This document shows, in pieces, positions 9,372-18,914 of a stretch of 64,000 nucleotides of DNA. The position numbers were made by a program, and so were the translations under genes. The DNA lies in NCBI RefSeq assembly GCF_030160715.1, contig NZ_BSOW01000009.1, positions 62,001-126,000 on the forward strand, given 5' to 3'. The DNA comes from Bradyrhizobium iriomotense. GTDB taxonomy: Bacteria > Pseudomonadota > Alphaproteobacteria > Rhizobiales > Xanthobacteraceae. The notes below the pieces were generated by a model. That model searched no databases, was not told the DNA's origin, and saw nothing but the letters and a program-made list of their open reading frames with translations. Every line of letters begins with the position of its first letter. Within the stretch, counting starts at the first letter, position 1.

Positions 9372-11948
9372 TCACGCCCGCTGCACGAAGCTGTCCACGA
9401 CCTTCTTCTCGCCGGCCTTGTCGAAGGCGATGGTGAGCTTGTTGCCGTCGATCTTGGCGACACGGCCGTAGCCGAATTTCTGGTGGAAGACGCGGTCGCC
9501 AATCGAGAATTCGGACGTCGTGCCGGTGGATTTTGCCACCAGCTCGCCCTCGATCGTCATCGGGCCGCGGCGGCGCGACGAAAAACTGCCGCCGAAATCG
9601 GGCGCGGAGGAAAACGGCGCGGGCTCTTCCTCGAAGCCGCCCCGACCGCCGCCGTTGCGGCCGCCCTGGCCGCGGTTGCGATTCGCCTGGGCGCGCTGCC
9701 AGCCCGGCGTCGAATAGCTGGAGCCGAAGGCTTCCATGTCGTCGAAGCGCGAGGCGCCGTAGCCGCCGCTGCCACCCCAGCCCGAGCCGCCCTTGGATTC
9801 CGTGATCTCGACATTGGCCGCCGGCAATTCGTCGAGGAAGCGCGAGGGGATCGTGGTCGACCAGGTGCCATGGATCCGCCGGTTGGTCGCAAAATAGAGT
9901 TTTGCGCGGCGGCGGGCGCGGGTCAGGCCGACATGGCCGAGCCGGCGCTCTTCCTCGAGGCCGGCGCGGCCCTGTTCGTCCAGCGTGCGCTGGCTCGGGA
10001 ATAGGCCTTCCTCCCAGCCCGGCAGGAACACGTTGTCGAATTCGAGCCCCTTGGCCGAATGCAACGTCATCAGCGACACCGCATCTTCCTCGGCGCCGCC
10101 GTCGCGATCCATCACCAGCGAGATGTGCTCGAGGAACCCTTGCAGGTTCTCGAACTCCTCCATCGAGCGCACCAGCTCCTTGAGGTTTTCGAGCCGCCCC
10201 GCAGCGTCCGCCGAGCGGTCCTTCTGCCACATCTCGGTATAGCCGCTCTCGTCGAGCACGATCTGGGCGAGATCGGTATGCGTGGTCACCTCGCGCTGGG
10301 CGCGCCAGCGGTCGAATTGCGTGACGAGATCGCGCAAGGAGCCGCGCGCCTTCGGCTTCAGCTCGTCGGTCTCGACCACCGCGCGCGCCGCTTCGAACAG
10401 CGGAATGCGGCGCTTGCGGGCGTGATCATGCAGCATCTGCACGGTGGCATCGCCAAGCCCGCGCTTGGGCGTGTTGACGATGCGCTCGAAGGCGAGATCG
10501 TCGGCCGGCGAATTGATGACGCGCAGATAGGCGAGCGCATCGCGGATTTCGGCGCGCTCATAGAAGCGCGGGCCGCCGATCACGCGATAGGGCAGGCCGA
10601 GCGTGACGAAACGATCTTCGAACTCGCGCATCTGGTAGGACGCGCGGACCAGGATCGCGATCTCGTTGAGCTTCTCGCCCTGGCGCTGGAGCTGCTCGAT
10701 CTCCTCGCCGATGCCGCGGGCTTCCTCTTCCGAATCCCAGGCGCCGGTGACGGTGACCTTCTCGCCGTCCTCGTCCTCGGTGCGCAACGTCTTGCCGAGC
10801 CGGCCTTCGTTGTGCGCGATCAGATGCGAGGCGGCGGCGAGGATGTGGCCGGTCGAGCGGTAATTGCGCTCGAGCCGGATGACCTTGGCGCCCGGAAAAT
10901 CGTGCTCGAAGCGCAGGATGTTGTCGACCTCCGCGCCGCGCCAGCCATAGATCGACTGGTCGTCGTCGCCGACGCAGCAGATGTTTTTGACGTGAGCTTT
11001 TTCGTTCACGGGAATCGGCAACACATCATCATTCTCGTCATCACCGGGCCGACGCGAAGCGTCGAGACCCGGTGATCCATCTCGTGAAGAATCGATGGAT
11101 TGCCGGGTCAAGCCCGGCAATGACGGGTTGGGAGACGGCGCCTGCGCCAACAGCCGCAGCCACAGATACTGCGCGACGTTGGTGTCCTGATATTCGTCGA
11201 CCAGGATGTATTTGAAGCGCTGCTGGTACTGCCGGAGGATGTCCGGGTGCTCGCGGAAGATGCGGATGTTCTCCAGCAGCAGATCGCCGAAATCGGCGGC
11301 ATTCAGGATCTTCAATCGCTCCTGGTAGCTCGCATAGAGCTTGCCGCCCTTGCCATTGGCGAACATCGCGGCTTCGCCCGACGGCACCTGGGTTGGGTTC
11401 AGCCCGCGGTTCTTCCAGCCGTCGATCAGGCCGGCCAGCATGCGCGCCGGCCAGCGCTTGTCGTCGATGTTTTCGGCTTGCAGGAGCTGCTTCAACAGCC
11501 GCACCTGATCGTCGACATCGAGCACGGTGAAATTCGACTTGAGCTGCGCGAGCTCGGCGTGTGTCCGCAGAATACGGCCGCCGATCGAGTGGAAGGTTCC
11601 GAGCCAGGGCATGCCCTCGACCGCCTGTCCCAGCATCTGGCCGAGGCGGTGCTTCATCTCGCGCGCGGCCTTGTTGGTGAAGGTCACCGACAGGATCTCG
11701 CCCGGGCGCGCGCGGCCCTGGCTCAGGATATGGGCGATGCGCGTGGTGAGCACGCGCGTCTTGCCGGTGCCGGCGCCGGCGAGCACCAGCACGGGGCCGT
11801 CCAGCGTCTCCACGGCGTCGCGCTGCTCGGGATTGAGGCCGGTCAGATATTTCGGGCCCACCGAGGCACGGGCGCGCGCGGCAATGCCGCCGGCCGCAGG
11901 CTGGTGGTCGGGGACGCCGTGAGAGGTGATTTTGCTCGGCTCGGTCAT
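9372..11948 (-). CDS. UvrD/PcrA-type DNA helicase with in-frame repeat insertion
   Basis: The 858-residue superfamily 1 helicase has [11 protein letters not shown] (Q motif), Walker A AGAGTGKT near residue 60, motif [10 protein letters not shown] near 248, motif [17 protein letters not shown] near 324, [30 protein letters not shown] and VGLTRARR. It unwinds DNA in repair and replication-fork processing. The C-terminal 150 residues are Gly-rich and end in the PcrA-like Tudor-type fold ([20 protein letters not shown]). Residues about 273-307, between motifs II and III, are encoded by a palindromic intergenic-type repeat and are foreign to the family. The start at 11948 is preferred; an in-frame ATG at 12047 would add 33 non-conserved residues. 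Confidence 0.95.
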   Translation of the reverse strand: MTEPSKITSHGVPDHQPAAGGIAARARASVGPKYLTGLNPEQRDAVETLDGPVLVLAGAGTGKTRVLTTRIAHILSQGRARPGEILSVTFTNKAAREMKHRLGQMLGQAVEGMPWLGTFHSIGGRILRTHAELAQLKSNFTVLDVDDQVRLLKQLLQAENIDDKRWPARMLAGLIDGWKNRGLNPTQVPSGEAAMFANGKGGKLYASYQERLKILNAADFGDLLLENIRIFREHPDILRQYQQRFKYILVDEYQDTNVAQYLWLRLLAQAPSPNPSLPGLTRQSIDSSRDGSPGLDASRRPGDDENDDVLPIPVNEKAHVKNICCVGDDDQSIYGWRGAEVDNILRFEHDFPGAKVIRLERNYRSTGHILAAASHLIAHNEGRLGKTLRTEDEDGEKVTVTGAWDSEEEARGIGEEIEQLQRQGEKLNEIAILVRASYQMREFEDRFVTLGLPYRVIGGPRFYERAEIRDALAYLRVINSPADDLAFERIVNTPKRGLGDATVQMLHDHARKRRIPLFEAARAVVETDELKPKARGSLRDLVTQFDRWRAQREVTTHTDLAQIVLDESGYTEMWQKDRSADAAGRLENLKELVRSMEEFENLQGFLEHISLVMDRDGGAEEDAVSLMTLHSAKGLEFDNVFLPGWEEGLFPSQRTLDEQGRAGLEEERRLGHVGLTRARRRAKLYFATNRRIHGTWSTTIPSRFLDELPAANVEITESKGGSGWGGSGGYGASRFDDMEAFGSSYSTPGWQRAQANRNRGQGGRNGGGRGGFEEEPAPFSSAPDFGGSFSSRRRGPMTIEGELVAKSTGTTSEFSIGDRVFHQKFGYGRVAKIDGNKLTIAFDKAGEKKVVDSFVQRA
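11025..11130. repeat. palindromic repeat element inside the helicase gene
   Basis: The DNA folds into three consecutive hairpins. The first is TCACCGGG...CCCGGTGA (11041-11075) with the nested GACGC/GCGTC. The second is ATCCAT...ATGGAT (11075-11100). The third is TTGCCGGG/CCCGGCAA (11100-11120). Sequences of this form are normally intergenic in Bradyrhizobium and Rhodopseudomonas genomes (recognised, not searched). Here it keeps the reading frame open and encodes about 35 residues rich in Gly, Ser, Arg and Asp. No second full copy was noticed in this window. Confidence 0.8.
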
Positions 11949-12200
11949 GCGAATCAGTGGCCCCACGATGGCACCGCGGGGTGGCGGAAGGGAGCCTTCA
12001 TAACAGGGATTAGCCCCTATATGGGGCGGCGGCGAGGGGTTTTCCACGTGCGCCGAGGGCCGATTTGTTCCTATCGCCTCAGCGAATTTCCGCCCCTCTC
12101 AGCCAGGAACCTTCGTTTCGAGCTCGAGATTGTCTGTTCAAACGAGGCGTGGCGTGAGCCGCTCCGATCGCAGACAAACATCGAGATAGAGGTGTTGACC

Positions 12201-12374
12201 ATGCTTGGCTGGGTTGTGACGTTTCTGGTTATCGCACTGATCGCCGGTATCCTGGGCTTCGGCGGCATCGCCGGCGCTTCGATCGAAATCGCCAAGGTCA
12301 TCTTCTTCATCGCGGTCGTGCTGTTCCTGGTTTCGGCCGTGTTCGGATTGGCCCGCGGCCGCACCAGGGTCTAG
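12201..12374 (+). CDS. DUF1328 small membrane protein
   Basis: This 57-residue two-helix membrane protein ([20 protein letters not shown], then [16 protein letters not shown]) is a typical DUF1328/YtjA family member of standard length. GAGGTG ends 6 bp before the ATG. The upstream 150 bp separate it from the divergent helicase gene and probably hold its promoter. Function is unknown; many homologues are stress-induced. Confidence 0.88.
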   Translation: MLGWVVTFLVIALIAGILGFGGIAGASIEIAKVIFFIAVVLFLVSAVFGLARGRTRV

Positions 12375-12376
12375 CG

Positions 12377-12883
12377 CTACCGTTTCGAGGGCATCGCGAC
12401 GTTTCTTCCGATGCCCTCGGGCCGCGGCAACGCGCTGTGGTCCTTGACCACCGAGGCGATGCGTTCGCGAATGTCCGATGGGAAGGGCGCCACCTTTCGC
12501 GAGGTCATGTCCATGTGCAGCGACATGTTTTCCGAGGTGGCCGACAGCCAGCCCTCGGTCGCGTGGCGCAGCTCCTCGAACGTGTGCAGCCGCTTGTCGT
12601 CGGCTTCCAGCAGCCACACCAAAATCTGTACGGGATCGCCGAGATGGATTTCGCGCAGATAGCGCACGTGGCACTCGGCGGTGAAGGTCGAGCCGTGGCG
12701 CTCCTTCATATAGGTCGGCCCGATCCCGAGCTTCAGCCAGAGCTGGTCGATCGCCCGGTCGAACATCACGTTGTAATAGGCCATGTTGAGATGGCCGTTA
12801 TAGTCGATCCATTGCGGCTCGATCTGCATGATCGAGGAACGGAACGGCTCGGCCTCGTGCACGTGAGCGGCAGTCTCCGTCAT
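12377..12883 (-). CDS. 4HBT-family acyl-CoA thioesterase
   Basis: The 168-residue hot-dog fold protein has the signature WIDYNGHLNMAYYNVMFDRA near residue 25, followed by FTAECHVRYLREIHLGDPV and the typical ADDKRLHTFEEL strand. Such enzymes hydrolyse acyl-CoA thioesters; this subgroup resembles carnitine-linked or hydroxyacyl-CoA thioesterases. It lies 2 bp from the end of the DUF1328 gene (convergent) and is divergent from the FAD dehydrogenase. Its 5' leader contains a 14-bp tandem duplication that doubles the Shine-Dalgarno-like GGAAG. Confidence 0.88.
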   Translation of the reverse strand: MTETAAHVHEAEPFRSSIMQIEPQWIDYNGHLNMAYYNVMFDRAIDQLWLKLGIGPTYMKERHGSTFTAECHVRYLREIHLGDPVQILVWLLEADDKRLHTFEELRHATEGWLSATSENMSLHMDMTSRKVAPFPSDIRERIASVVKDHSALPRPEGIGRNVAMPSKR

Positions 12884-12889
12884 GTTTCC

Positions 12890-12922
12890 TTCCTGCCAAG
12901 TTCTTCCTGCCAAGTTCTTCCT
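12890..12922 (-). repeat. tandem 14-bp duplication in the thioesterase leader
   Basis: On the plus strand TGCCAAGTTCTTCC occurs twice in tandem with a partial third unit. Read on the minus strand it supplies successive GCAGGAAG segments, the last immediately before GGAAAC-ATG. It probably arose by slippage and may give alternate ribosome binding sites. Confidence 0.7.
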
Positions 12923-12994
12923 GCTATGCATCCGGTCGCTTGACTTGACCGGTTGTATGTCCTTTGCCACGGTCCTCTGTCGGGAGGAATGTCC

Positions 12995-14413
12995 GTGGGT
13001 ATGACCATCACCAATAATCCGCCGCGGCCCGAGCCGAAAGCCCTGGCCAGTGCGCTGGAAGCGCTCACCGCGCGCTTCGGCAATCGCTTCATCACCTCGC
13101 AGGCCGTGCGCGAGCAGCACGGTCACACCACGACCTGGCTCGCAAACCAGCCGCCGGATGGTGTGGTGATGGCGCAGGAGACCAAAGACATCCAGGACGT
13201 GGTGCGGATCTGCGCCGGGAATGGCGTACCCGTGATCGCCTTCGGCACCGGCACCTCGCTCGAGGGCCAGGTCAATGCGCCGGCGGGCGGCATCTGCATC
13301 GACCTGCGCGACATGAACAAGGTGCTCGCGGTCCATGCCGAGGACCTCGACTGCGTGATCGAGCCCGGCGTGACGCGCAAGGCGCTCAACGAGCACCTGC
13401 GCGACCAGGGCCTGTTCTTCCCGATCGATCCCGGCGCCGACGCCTCGCTCGGCGGCATGGCCTCGACGCGCGCCTCCGGAACCAATGCGGTGCGTTACGG
13501 TACCATCCGCGAAAGCGTGCTGGCGCTGAAAGTCGTGCGCGGCGACGGCGAGATCATCACGACCGGCACGCGCGCGAAGAAGTCGTCGGCCGGCTACGAC
13601 CTGACGCATCTGTTCGTCGGCGCCGAAGGCACGCTCGGCATCATCTCCGAGCTGACGATCCGCCTGCGCGGCATTCCCGAGATGATCGCGGCGGGCGCCT
13701 GCTCGTTTGAAACCGTGGGCGGCGCGTGTCAGGCCACGATCCTGGCGATCCAGACCGGCATTCCCGTGGCGCGCATCGAGCTGCTCAATGCCGCGCAGGT
13801 CAAGGCCTGCAATGCCTATTCGAAGCTGACGCTGGCGGAGACGCCGCTCTTGCTGCTTGAATTCCACGGCAGCGAGATCGAGGTCGCCGAGCAGTCCAAG
13901 GCGTTCGGCGAGATCGCCAAGGACTGCGGCGGTGGCGATTTCTCTTGGACCACCAAGCCCGAGGATCGCACCAAGCTGTGGCAGGCACGGCACGATGCCT
14001 ATTGGTCGGTGAAGGCGTTGCGGCCCGGTGCCGGCGTGGTCGCGACCGACATCTGCGTGCCGATCTCGCGCCTTGCGGATTGCGTCACCGAGACCGAGGA
14101 GGATCTGAAGCGGCTCAACCTGCTGTCGCCGATCGTCGGCCATGTCGGCGACGGCAATTTCCACTGCTCGCTGCTCTGCGACGTCGACGATGCCGACGAG
14201 ATGGCGCGCGGCGAGGAGTTCATGCACCGTCTGGTCGAGCGCGCGCAGGCGATGGACGGCACCTGCACCGGCGAACATGGCATCGGGCAGGGCAAGCAGA
14301 AATACCTCAAGGCCGAGCTTGGCCCAGAGGCGCTCGACGCGATGCGGGCGCTGAAGAAGGCGCTCGACCCGCAGAACATCTTCAATCCCGGCAAGATCGT
14401 GCCGCAGGCCTAG
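12995..14413 (+). CDS. FAD-linked dehydrogenase (D-lactate/glycolate type)
   Basis: The roughly 472-residue flavoprotein has the PCMH FAD-binding fold in its N-terminal half (PVIAFGTGTSLEGQV, IEPGVTRKALNEHL, FFPIDPGADASLGGMASTRASGT, LFVGAEGTLGIISELTIRL). The C-terminal FAD-oxidase cap domain has the family motifs HVGDGNFHC and CTGEHGIGQGKQKYL. Members oxidise D-lactate, glycolate or other 2-hydroxy acids and pass electrons to cytochrome c or quinone. The GTG at 12995 sits 7 bp after GGGAGG and is the likeliest start; the ATG codons at 12989 and 13001 are alternatives. A palindromic repeat begins at its stop codon. Confidence 0.92.
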   Translation: MGMTITNNPPRPEPKALASALEALTARFGNRFITSQAVREQHGHTTTWLANQPPDGVVMAQETKDIQDVVRICAGNGVPVIAFGTGTSLEGQVNAPAGGICIDLRDMNKVLAVHAEDLDCVIEPGVTRKALNEHLRDQGLFFPIDPGADASLGGMASTRASGTNAVRYGTIRESVLALKVVRGDGEIITTGTRAKKSSAGYDLTHLFVGAEGTLGIISELTIRLRGIPEMIAAGACSFETVGGACQATILAIQTGIPVARIELLNAAQVKACNAYSKLTLAETPLLLLEFHGSEIEVAEQSKAFGEIAKDCGGGDFSWTTKPEDRTKLWQARHDAYWSVKALRPGAGVVATDICVPISRLADCVTETEEDLKRLNLLSPIVGHVGDGNFHCSLLCDVDDADEMARGEEFMHRLVERAQAMDGTCTGEHGIGQGKQKYLKAELGPEALDAMRALKKALDPQNIFNPGKIVPQA

Positions 14414-14461
14414 AGCACGATCCGGAAAAGTGTGCAGCGGTTTTCCGAAAAGATCATGCTC
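14413..14461. repeat. palindromic intergenic repeat (GAGCA-GATC family), copy 1
   Basis: The element begins GAGCACGATCCGGAAAAGTG and ends GAAAAGATCATGCTC, so its ends are near-perfect inverted repeats, with a CGG(T)TTTCC / GGAAAA inner pairing. It begins at the last base of the dehydrogenase stop codon and could act as a transcription or mRNA-stability element. A second, longer copy is at 26474-26549. Confidence 0.85.
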
Positions 14462-14577
14462 AAACAATAACCTAAAGCGCCTGCTTCGCCTGCGGTCGGG
14501 AACTTTCGGCAGTTTCGCCGGTTCCAATTCCCGACAAGTTCCGATGCCTCAATGGCGCGGCTTTGCGGGAGGATGCG

Positions 14578-15912
14578 ATGTTGCGACCGGTCATTGGAAT
14601 TGCCGCGATGGCGCTTGTCTGCATGTTGGCGGGCGCGGCGCTGGCCAAGGGCGGCGGCGGTGGCCATGGGGGCGGGCACCACGGGGGTGGGCACGGCGGC
14701 GGGCACCATGGTGGTGGCGGCCATCACGGCGGTGGTCATCATGGCGGCGGCCACGGTCATGGCTTCGGTCACGCCCATTTCGGCGGTGGACATCATGGCG
14801 GCGCGAGGTTCGGGGCCGTCGCGCGACACGCTGGCCCGAACTTTGGCCAGATCCGCAATGCGGCCGTGCGCCCTGCGAACTTCCGCAATGCAATGAACGT
14901 CCACGCCGGTGCCTTCCGCAACGGCCGACTGATGAGCAATCCGATGGCGCGTGCGCAGATTGCGGCTGCGGCAGCTTTGGTCGGCTGGCATGGCGTCGGT
15001 AACGGATGGTGGCAGCATCCCGGCGGCTTCTACGGCTGGGTGGGGCCGCTGTTCTGGCCGTTCGCCTATAACGACCTCTACGACTACACGATCTGGGGCG
15101 ATGGTCTCGGCTTCTGGGGCTACGGCTATCCCGACATCTATGCCGGCATCTTCGGCCCCTATGGCTATGACGGTCTTTCGGCCTATCTGCCGCAGCGTCC
15201 TTACGGACGGAGGCAGGCGCGGGGCGTTGCGCTCGATCAGCTCTGCGGCAGCGACCGCCGCGAGATCGTCGGTCTGCCGATCGACCAGATCGCGGATGCC
15301 GTGCAGCCGACAGACGTGCAAGGCGCCGATCTCGATGCTCTCGGCAATGCCTCGATCCTCGCGGCCGAGTTGATCCGCGCATCCTGTCCAACGCAGGTCG
15401 CGGCGACGGCGCCCGGCCGCCTCGCGGCCATGCAGCAGCGCGTGGAGGCGATGACGAAGGCCGTCGCGCTGGTGCAACCGGCGCTCGACAAATTTTATGG
15501 CTCGCTCACCGACGAGCAGAAGGCACGTTTCAATGCATTGGCCGAGGACCAACGCCGCGCAGCGGCCTCCAACAATTCCAATGCATCGCTTGCGCAGAAT
15601 TGCGGTACGCCTGTCGGGCTCGATTGGCCAGGCGCTGAAATCGAAGCGAGGCTTCACCCCGACGACACCCAGCGCGCCGCGTTGCAAGTGCTTGGGGATA
15701 CCAGCGCCAAGGTCAGCGCGTCGCTCAAGGCGGCCTGCCAGCCCAGCGACGCGATGACGCCGCCGGCGCGCATGGCCGCGATCCGCAAGCGGCTCGATGT
15801 GATGCTCGACGGCGTCAAGTCGGTGCGCGCCGCGCTCGAGGCCTTCTATGCGACGCTGAATGACGAGCAGAAGGCGCAGTTCGAGGCGATCGGTCCGCGC
15901 CGGACGTCCTGA
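14578..15912 (+). CDS. Gly/His-rich secreted protein with two LTxxQ (Spy/CpxP-like) modules
   Basis: The 444-residue protein has a signal peptide (IGIAAMALVCMLAGAALA) and then about 50 residues of almost pure Gly and His (repeated GGGHHGGGH units), a likely metal-binding segment. A Trp/Tyr/Gly-rich middle follows (WWQHPGGFYGWVGPLFWPFAY). Two tandem copies of an alpha-helical module follow, each with two or more Cys and the LTxxQ-type motifs LTDEQKARF and LNDEQKAQF, the hallmark of Spy/CpxP periplasmic chaperones. The start was chosen for GGGAGG 5-10 bp upstream. Metal or protein-stress sensing in the periplasm is inference. Confidence 0.8.
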   Translation: MLRPVIGIAAMALVCMLAGAALAKGGGGGHGGGHHGGGHGGGHHGGGGHHGGGHHGGGHGHGFGHAHFGGGHHGGARFGAVARHAGPNFGQIRNAAVRPANFRNAMNVHAGAFRNGRLMSNPMARAQIAAAAALVGWHGVGNGWWQHPGGFYGWVGPLFWPFAYNDLYDYTIWGDGLGFWGYGYPDIYAGIFGPYGYDGLSAYLPQRPYGRRQARGVALDQLCGSDRREIVGLPIDQIADAVQPTDVQGADLDALGNASILAAELIRASCPTQVAATAPGRLAAMQQRVEAMTKAVALVQPALDKFYGSLTDEQKARFNALAEDQRRAAASNNSNASLAQNCGTPVGLDWPGAEIEARLHPDDTQRAALQVLGDTSAKVSASLKAACQPSDAMTPPARMAAIRKRLDVMLDGVKSVRAALEAFYATLNDEQKAQFEAIGPRRTS

Positions 15913-16033
15913 GTGCGCCGCAGGCCAAAGGCATGGCGGGAAAAACCGCCTCGCCGGGCGCGGCGGGGTTCTCTATGCTGGGCCGCACTGAAGCTCGACG
16001 ATGAGGGGCCGGAAGACCACGGGTGGCGGGGCG

Positions 16034-16438
16034 ATGAAGTGGTTCGCAAGGCAGAAGCCGTCCGACGTCTGGGATGAGCCGATCCAGTGGCCGATCGGCG
16101 ACATCGAGGCTGCCGATCGCATCCGCAACATCTGCCAGTCCGCATCCGCCAGCGCCGAATGGGTCGGCGGCCTTGCCGCGCGCGCCGATCACGGCAGAAA
16201 ATCGGCCGAGAAGCAGCGCAAGCACGAGAACGAGCGCTATGAACGCGCGGCGCGCGCCGCGATGGAAATCGCGATGAAGATCTCGGACGGTCTGATGCGC
16301 GACGACGCCGTCCGCCGCATCGTCGATCTCTGCATGAAGGCCAACGACGTAAAGACGGCGCAGATCCTCTATCGCGCGATCCAGGCGAGCTGGATTCGGG
16401 AGGCCGCGCAAAAGGACTATCCGGCGCTTGTGCAGTGA
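16034..16438 (+). CDS. hypothetical protein
   Basis: The 134-residue soluble, highly charged and probably helical protein begins MKWFARQKPSDVWDEP. It contains a long basic/acidic helix (RKSAEKQRKHENERYERAARAAMEIAMKI). No family is recognised and there is no signal peptide. The ATG at 16034 has GGGGCG upstream; an in-frame ATG at 16001 is possible. Base composition matches its neighbours, so it looks like a resident gene. Confidence 0.65.
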   Translation: MKWFARQKPSDVWDEPIQWPIGDIEAADRIRNICQSASASAEWVGGLAARADHGRKSAEKQRKHENERYERAARAAMEIAMKISDGLMRDDAVRRIVDLCMKANDVKTAQILYRAIQASWIREAAQKDYPALVQ

Positions 16439-16628
16439 TGCAGGCTTGCCTTGGGGCGTGTGCGCATAAATCCGGTTTCCGGACGCGCCTTAGCTGCGTC
16501 CGCTCCACTCCGAAAGCAACCCATTGCTGCGCAGGAGTGAAATGACGCGAAGGGCCACAAGGCGACATCGCGCGCCAGATCTGCTACGCCAATGATGAAG
16601 CCCCATAATAGGTGATTGGTGCGCTGCC

Positions 16629-17030
16629 ATGCGTTACGACCTCGATCTTGTTAACCAGCTATGCCGAGAGATCGGCCTGGTAGTGCGACTAGATAACGAT
16701 CATCGTATAGAGGTCGATCTTGGCCGTGACGCAGTTCTGTGCGTTCAGAACGCCGAGCGCGAGGAAGACTGCCTGATCGGTTTTCTTGGCATGCCCTGGC
16801 ATGCGCACGATAATCTTATGTTCGCCGATGCTCGCGGTAACTACATCGAACTCGACTACCTCGATCTACTCACTGGCTTGAAAGAGGGGCGAATCCTCGT
16901 CTGCGAGCGGGAGGTGAAAGGGCGGACGGTAGACATCTGGCTGGTCCACAGCGAGTACAATGACGAGCTCAAGTATCTTGAAGAAGGCGAGCGGATCATC
17001 GTGCGTCGCGCAACGGTCCGACTGGCATAG
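16629..17030 (+). CDS. orphan small protein of atypical composition
   Basis: This 133-residue acidic protein is encoded with less GC-biased codons than its neighbours (for example CTAGATAACGATCATCGTATAG near 16690). The order of predicted elements is an N-terminal helix (LDLVNQLCREIGLVV), then several strands (RIEVDLGRDAVLCVQNA, DCLIGFLGMPWHAHD). The C-terminal half is strand-rich (YIELDYLDLLTGLKEGRILV). The N-terminal pattern loosely recalls CesT/Tir-type secretion chaperones, but I cannot support that without a profile search. No secretion genes are nearby. It is probably horizontally acquired. Confidence 0.6.
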   Translation: MRYDLDLVNQLCREIGLVVRLDNDHRIEVDLGRDAVLCVQNAEREEDCLIGFLGMPWHAHDNLMFADARGNYIELDYLDLLTGLKEGRILVCEREVKGRTVDIWLVHSEYNDELKYLEEGERIIVRRATVRLA

Positions 17031-17161
17031 TTGGACGGAACCGACTCTTTGTGTCGGCTCTGGGGCATTCTGGACCGAGTTCAGATGGGCTTGCCTACCT
17101 AACCCTTCTCCACCCCAACAGCGGACATTTCGCCGGCGCCCGCGTCGTATTAGTACACGCC

Positions 17162-18838
17162 CTAGCCGGCGAGCTTCCGGACAGCCTCGTCGACGCTGTG
17201 GAAGACGCGGTCGCTCGGAAGGACGTCGTAAAGCCGAAAGCGTTCGAACGCGTTCTGCGCCCGCACTGATTCCAGCCGCGCCACTGCGATCGTGACGCCC
17301 TGCTCGTTGCATACCCTGAACACCTCCAGCAGAACCTGGGCCGCGGTGAAGTCGATCTCGACCATGCCGCTCGCTTCCAGCACCATCAGCTTCGGTGTCG
17401 TGGTCTTCAAGAGATTGGCGACGTCGTTGCGGAAACCCGGCGCGTTGAGGAACGACAGCGGCGCCTGCAATCCGATCACGACGACGCCGGGGAGACGCTC
17501 GCCCGCGATATGCGGATGTGCCGGCCACCAGATCGTGGTGCCCGGCACGCGATCGAACTCGATGAGTTTTGCGCGCGTCGTGCTCCAGATGCCGTGCAGG
17601 AGCGACAGCACGATGCCGAGGAATGCGCCCTGCTGGATCGGCAGCACGATGATCAGCGCGGCCGTCGCGACGATCAGCAGGAACTCGCTGAAGGACTGGC
17701 GATAGATCGTGGTGATCTGCGTCACGCGGATGATCCGCAGCGCCACGAACAGCAGGATGCCGCCGAGCGCCGCGTCCGGCACGTGCTGCAACAGCCCGGT
17801 GCCGAAGGCGAGCAGCGCCAGCACGATCAGCGCCGCGGCGAGGCCTGACAGTTGCGACTGCCCGCCGGTCTCAACCACGATGCCCGTGCGCGGCGGGCTG
17901 GCATTCACCGGAAACGCGCCGAACACGCCCGCAAGCAGGCTGCCGGCGCCGGCGCCGAGGAAATCGCGGTCGACGTCGGCGGGCTTGTCGGGATCGGAGG
18001 GAAACGATCGCGTGGTCGCCGCGGTCTGAACCATCACCACGACAGTGATGACGAAGGCCAGCGGAACGAGGCGTACCCACGCCTCGGGCGCAAGCTCCGG
18101 CAAGGTCGGCATCGGCAACGTGCCTGGGACGGTGCCGACCACTTTCACGCCCTTGGCTTCGAGCCCGGCACCGATCACCGCCAGCGTCGCGCCGACCAGT
18201 CCGATCAGCGCGCCGGGAATCTTGGGGCTGATCGTCTCGGCGAGGAAGACGACGGCGAGCACGCCGAAGCCGATCACGATCGTGTAAGGATTGGACCGGC
18301 CGAGCTCGCGCGCCAGCGTGCCGATGCGATCGAGCGTCGGTCCGCCTGGTGCCTCCACGCCGAGCACGCCCGGCAGCTGCGAGACGATGATGTGGACGGA
18401 GATGCCGGCGAGGAAGCCGACCATCACCGGCACCGACAGCAAATTCGCGATGCCGCCAAGGCGGAAAATGCCGCTTGCGACCAGCATCGCGCCGACCATC
18501 AGCGCGAGCGCGATCGCCAGCGACTGATATTCCGGCGAGCCGGTCGCGGCGGCTGCCGCAAGGCCGCCGGCGAAGATCGGCGTGATCGTGGAATCGGCTC
18601 CGCAGGACAAGAAGCGGTTGCTGCCGAGCAGCGCGAAGCCGAGCGAGCCTGCCATGAAGGCGAAGAAGCCGATCTGCGGCGCGAAGCCGCCGAGCCGCGA
18701 TGTCGCCATCTGCTCGGGGATGGCGATCGCCGCCAGCGTCAGGCCCGCCATCAGGTCCCCGGGCAGCAGGCCAAAGCGATAGGACGCGAGCGACCGGAAT
18801 AGCGGCCAGGATGGCTTGGCGTCAGCGTCGTGCGGCAT
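17162..18838 (-). CDS. SulP family anion transporter with STAS domain
   Basis: The 558-residue protein has about 10-12 hydrophobic segments. The SulP pattern is visible as YRFGLLPGDLMAGLTLAAIAIPEQMA near the N-terminus and in a second half with the NASPPRTGIVVETGGQSQLSGL block. It ends in a cytoplasmic STAS domain (residues about 445-550, MVLEASGMVEIDFTAAQVL). SulP proteins move sulfate, bicarbonate or other anions. It is monocistronic; this copy has no carbonic anhydrase beside it, unlike the second SulP at 48273. Downstream is a short AT-poor gap. Confidence 0.9.
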   Translation of the reverse strand: MPHDADAKPSWPLFRSLASYRFGLLPGDLMAGLTLAAIAIPEQMATSRLGGFAPQIGFFAFMAGSLGFALLGSNRFLSCGADSTITPIFAGGLAAAAATGSPEYQSLAIALALMVGAMLVASGIFRLGGIANLLSVPVMVGFLAGISVHIIVSQLPGVLGVEAPGGPTLDRIGTLARELGRSNPYTIVIGFGVLAVVFLAETISPKIPGALIGLVGATLAVIGAGLEAKGVKVVGTVPGTLPMPTLPELAPEAWVRLVPLAFVITVVVMVQTAATTRSFPSDPDKPADVDRDFLGAGAGSLLAGVFGAFPVNASPPRTGIVVETGGQSQLSGLAAALIVLALLAFGTGLLQHVPDAALGGILLFVALRIIRVTQITTIYRQSFSEFLLIVATAALIIVLPIQQGAFLGIVLSLLHGIWSTTRAKLIEFDRVPGTTIWWPAHPHIAGERLPGVVVIGLQAPLSFLNAPGFRNDVANLLKTTTPKLMVLEASGMVEIDFTAAQVLLEVFRVCNEQGVTIAVARLESVRAQNAFERFRLYDVLPSDRVFHSVDEAVRKLAG

Positions 18839-18914
18839 CGATACGAATCCCCTGGGCGACCGTGGCGGGGAACAGACTAACAGGAATCTGGAGATATCAG
18901 GCGCCCATGAAGAT

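Noticed and set aside
12377..14527. A 716-residue minus-strand frame joining an antisense reading of the FAD dehydrogenase with the thioesterase.
   Set aside because: Only the last 168 residues are a real protein, starting at 12883; the rest is antisense to the dehydrogenase.
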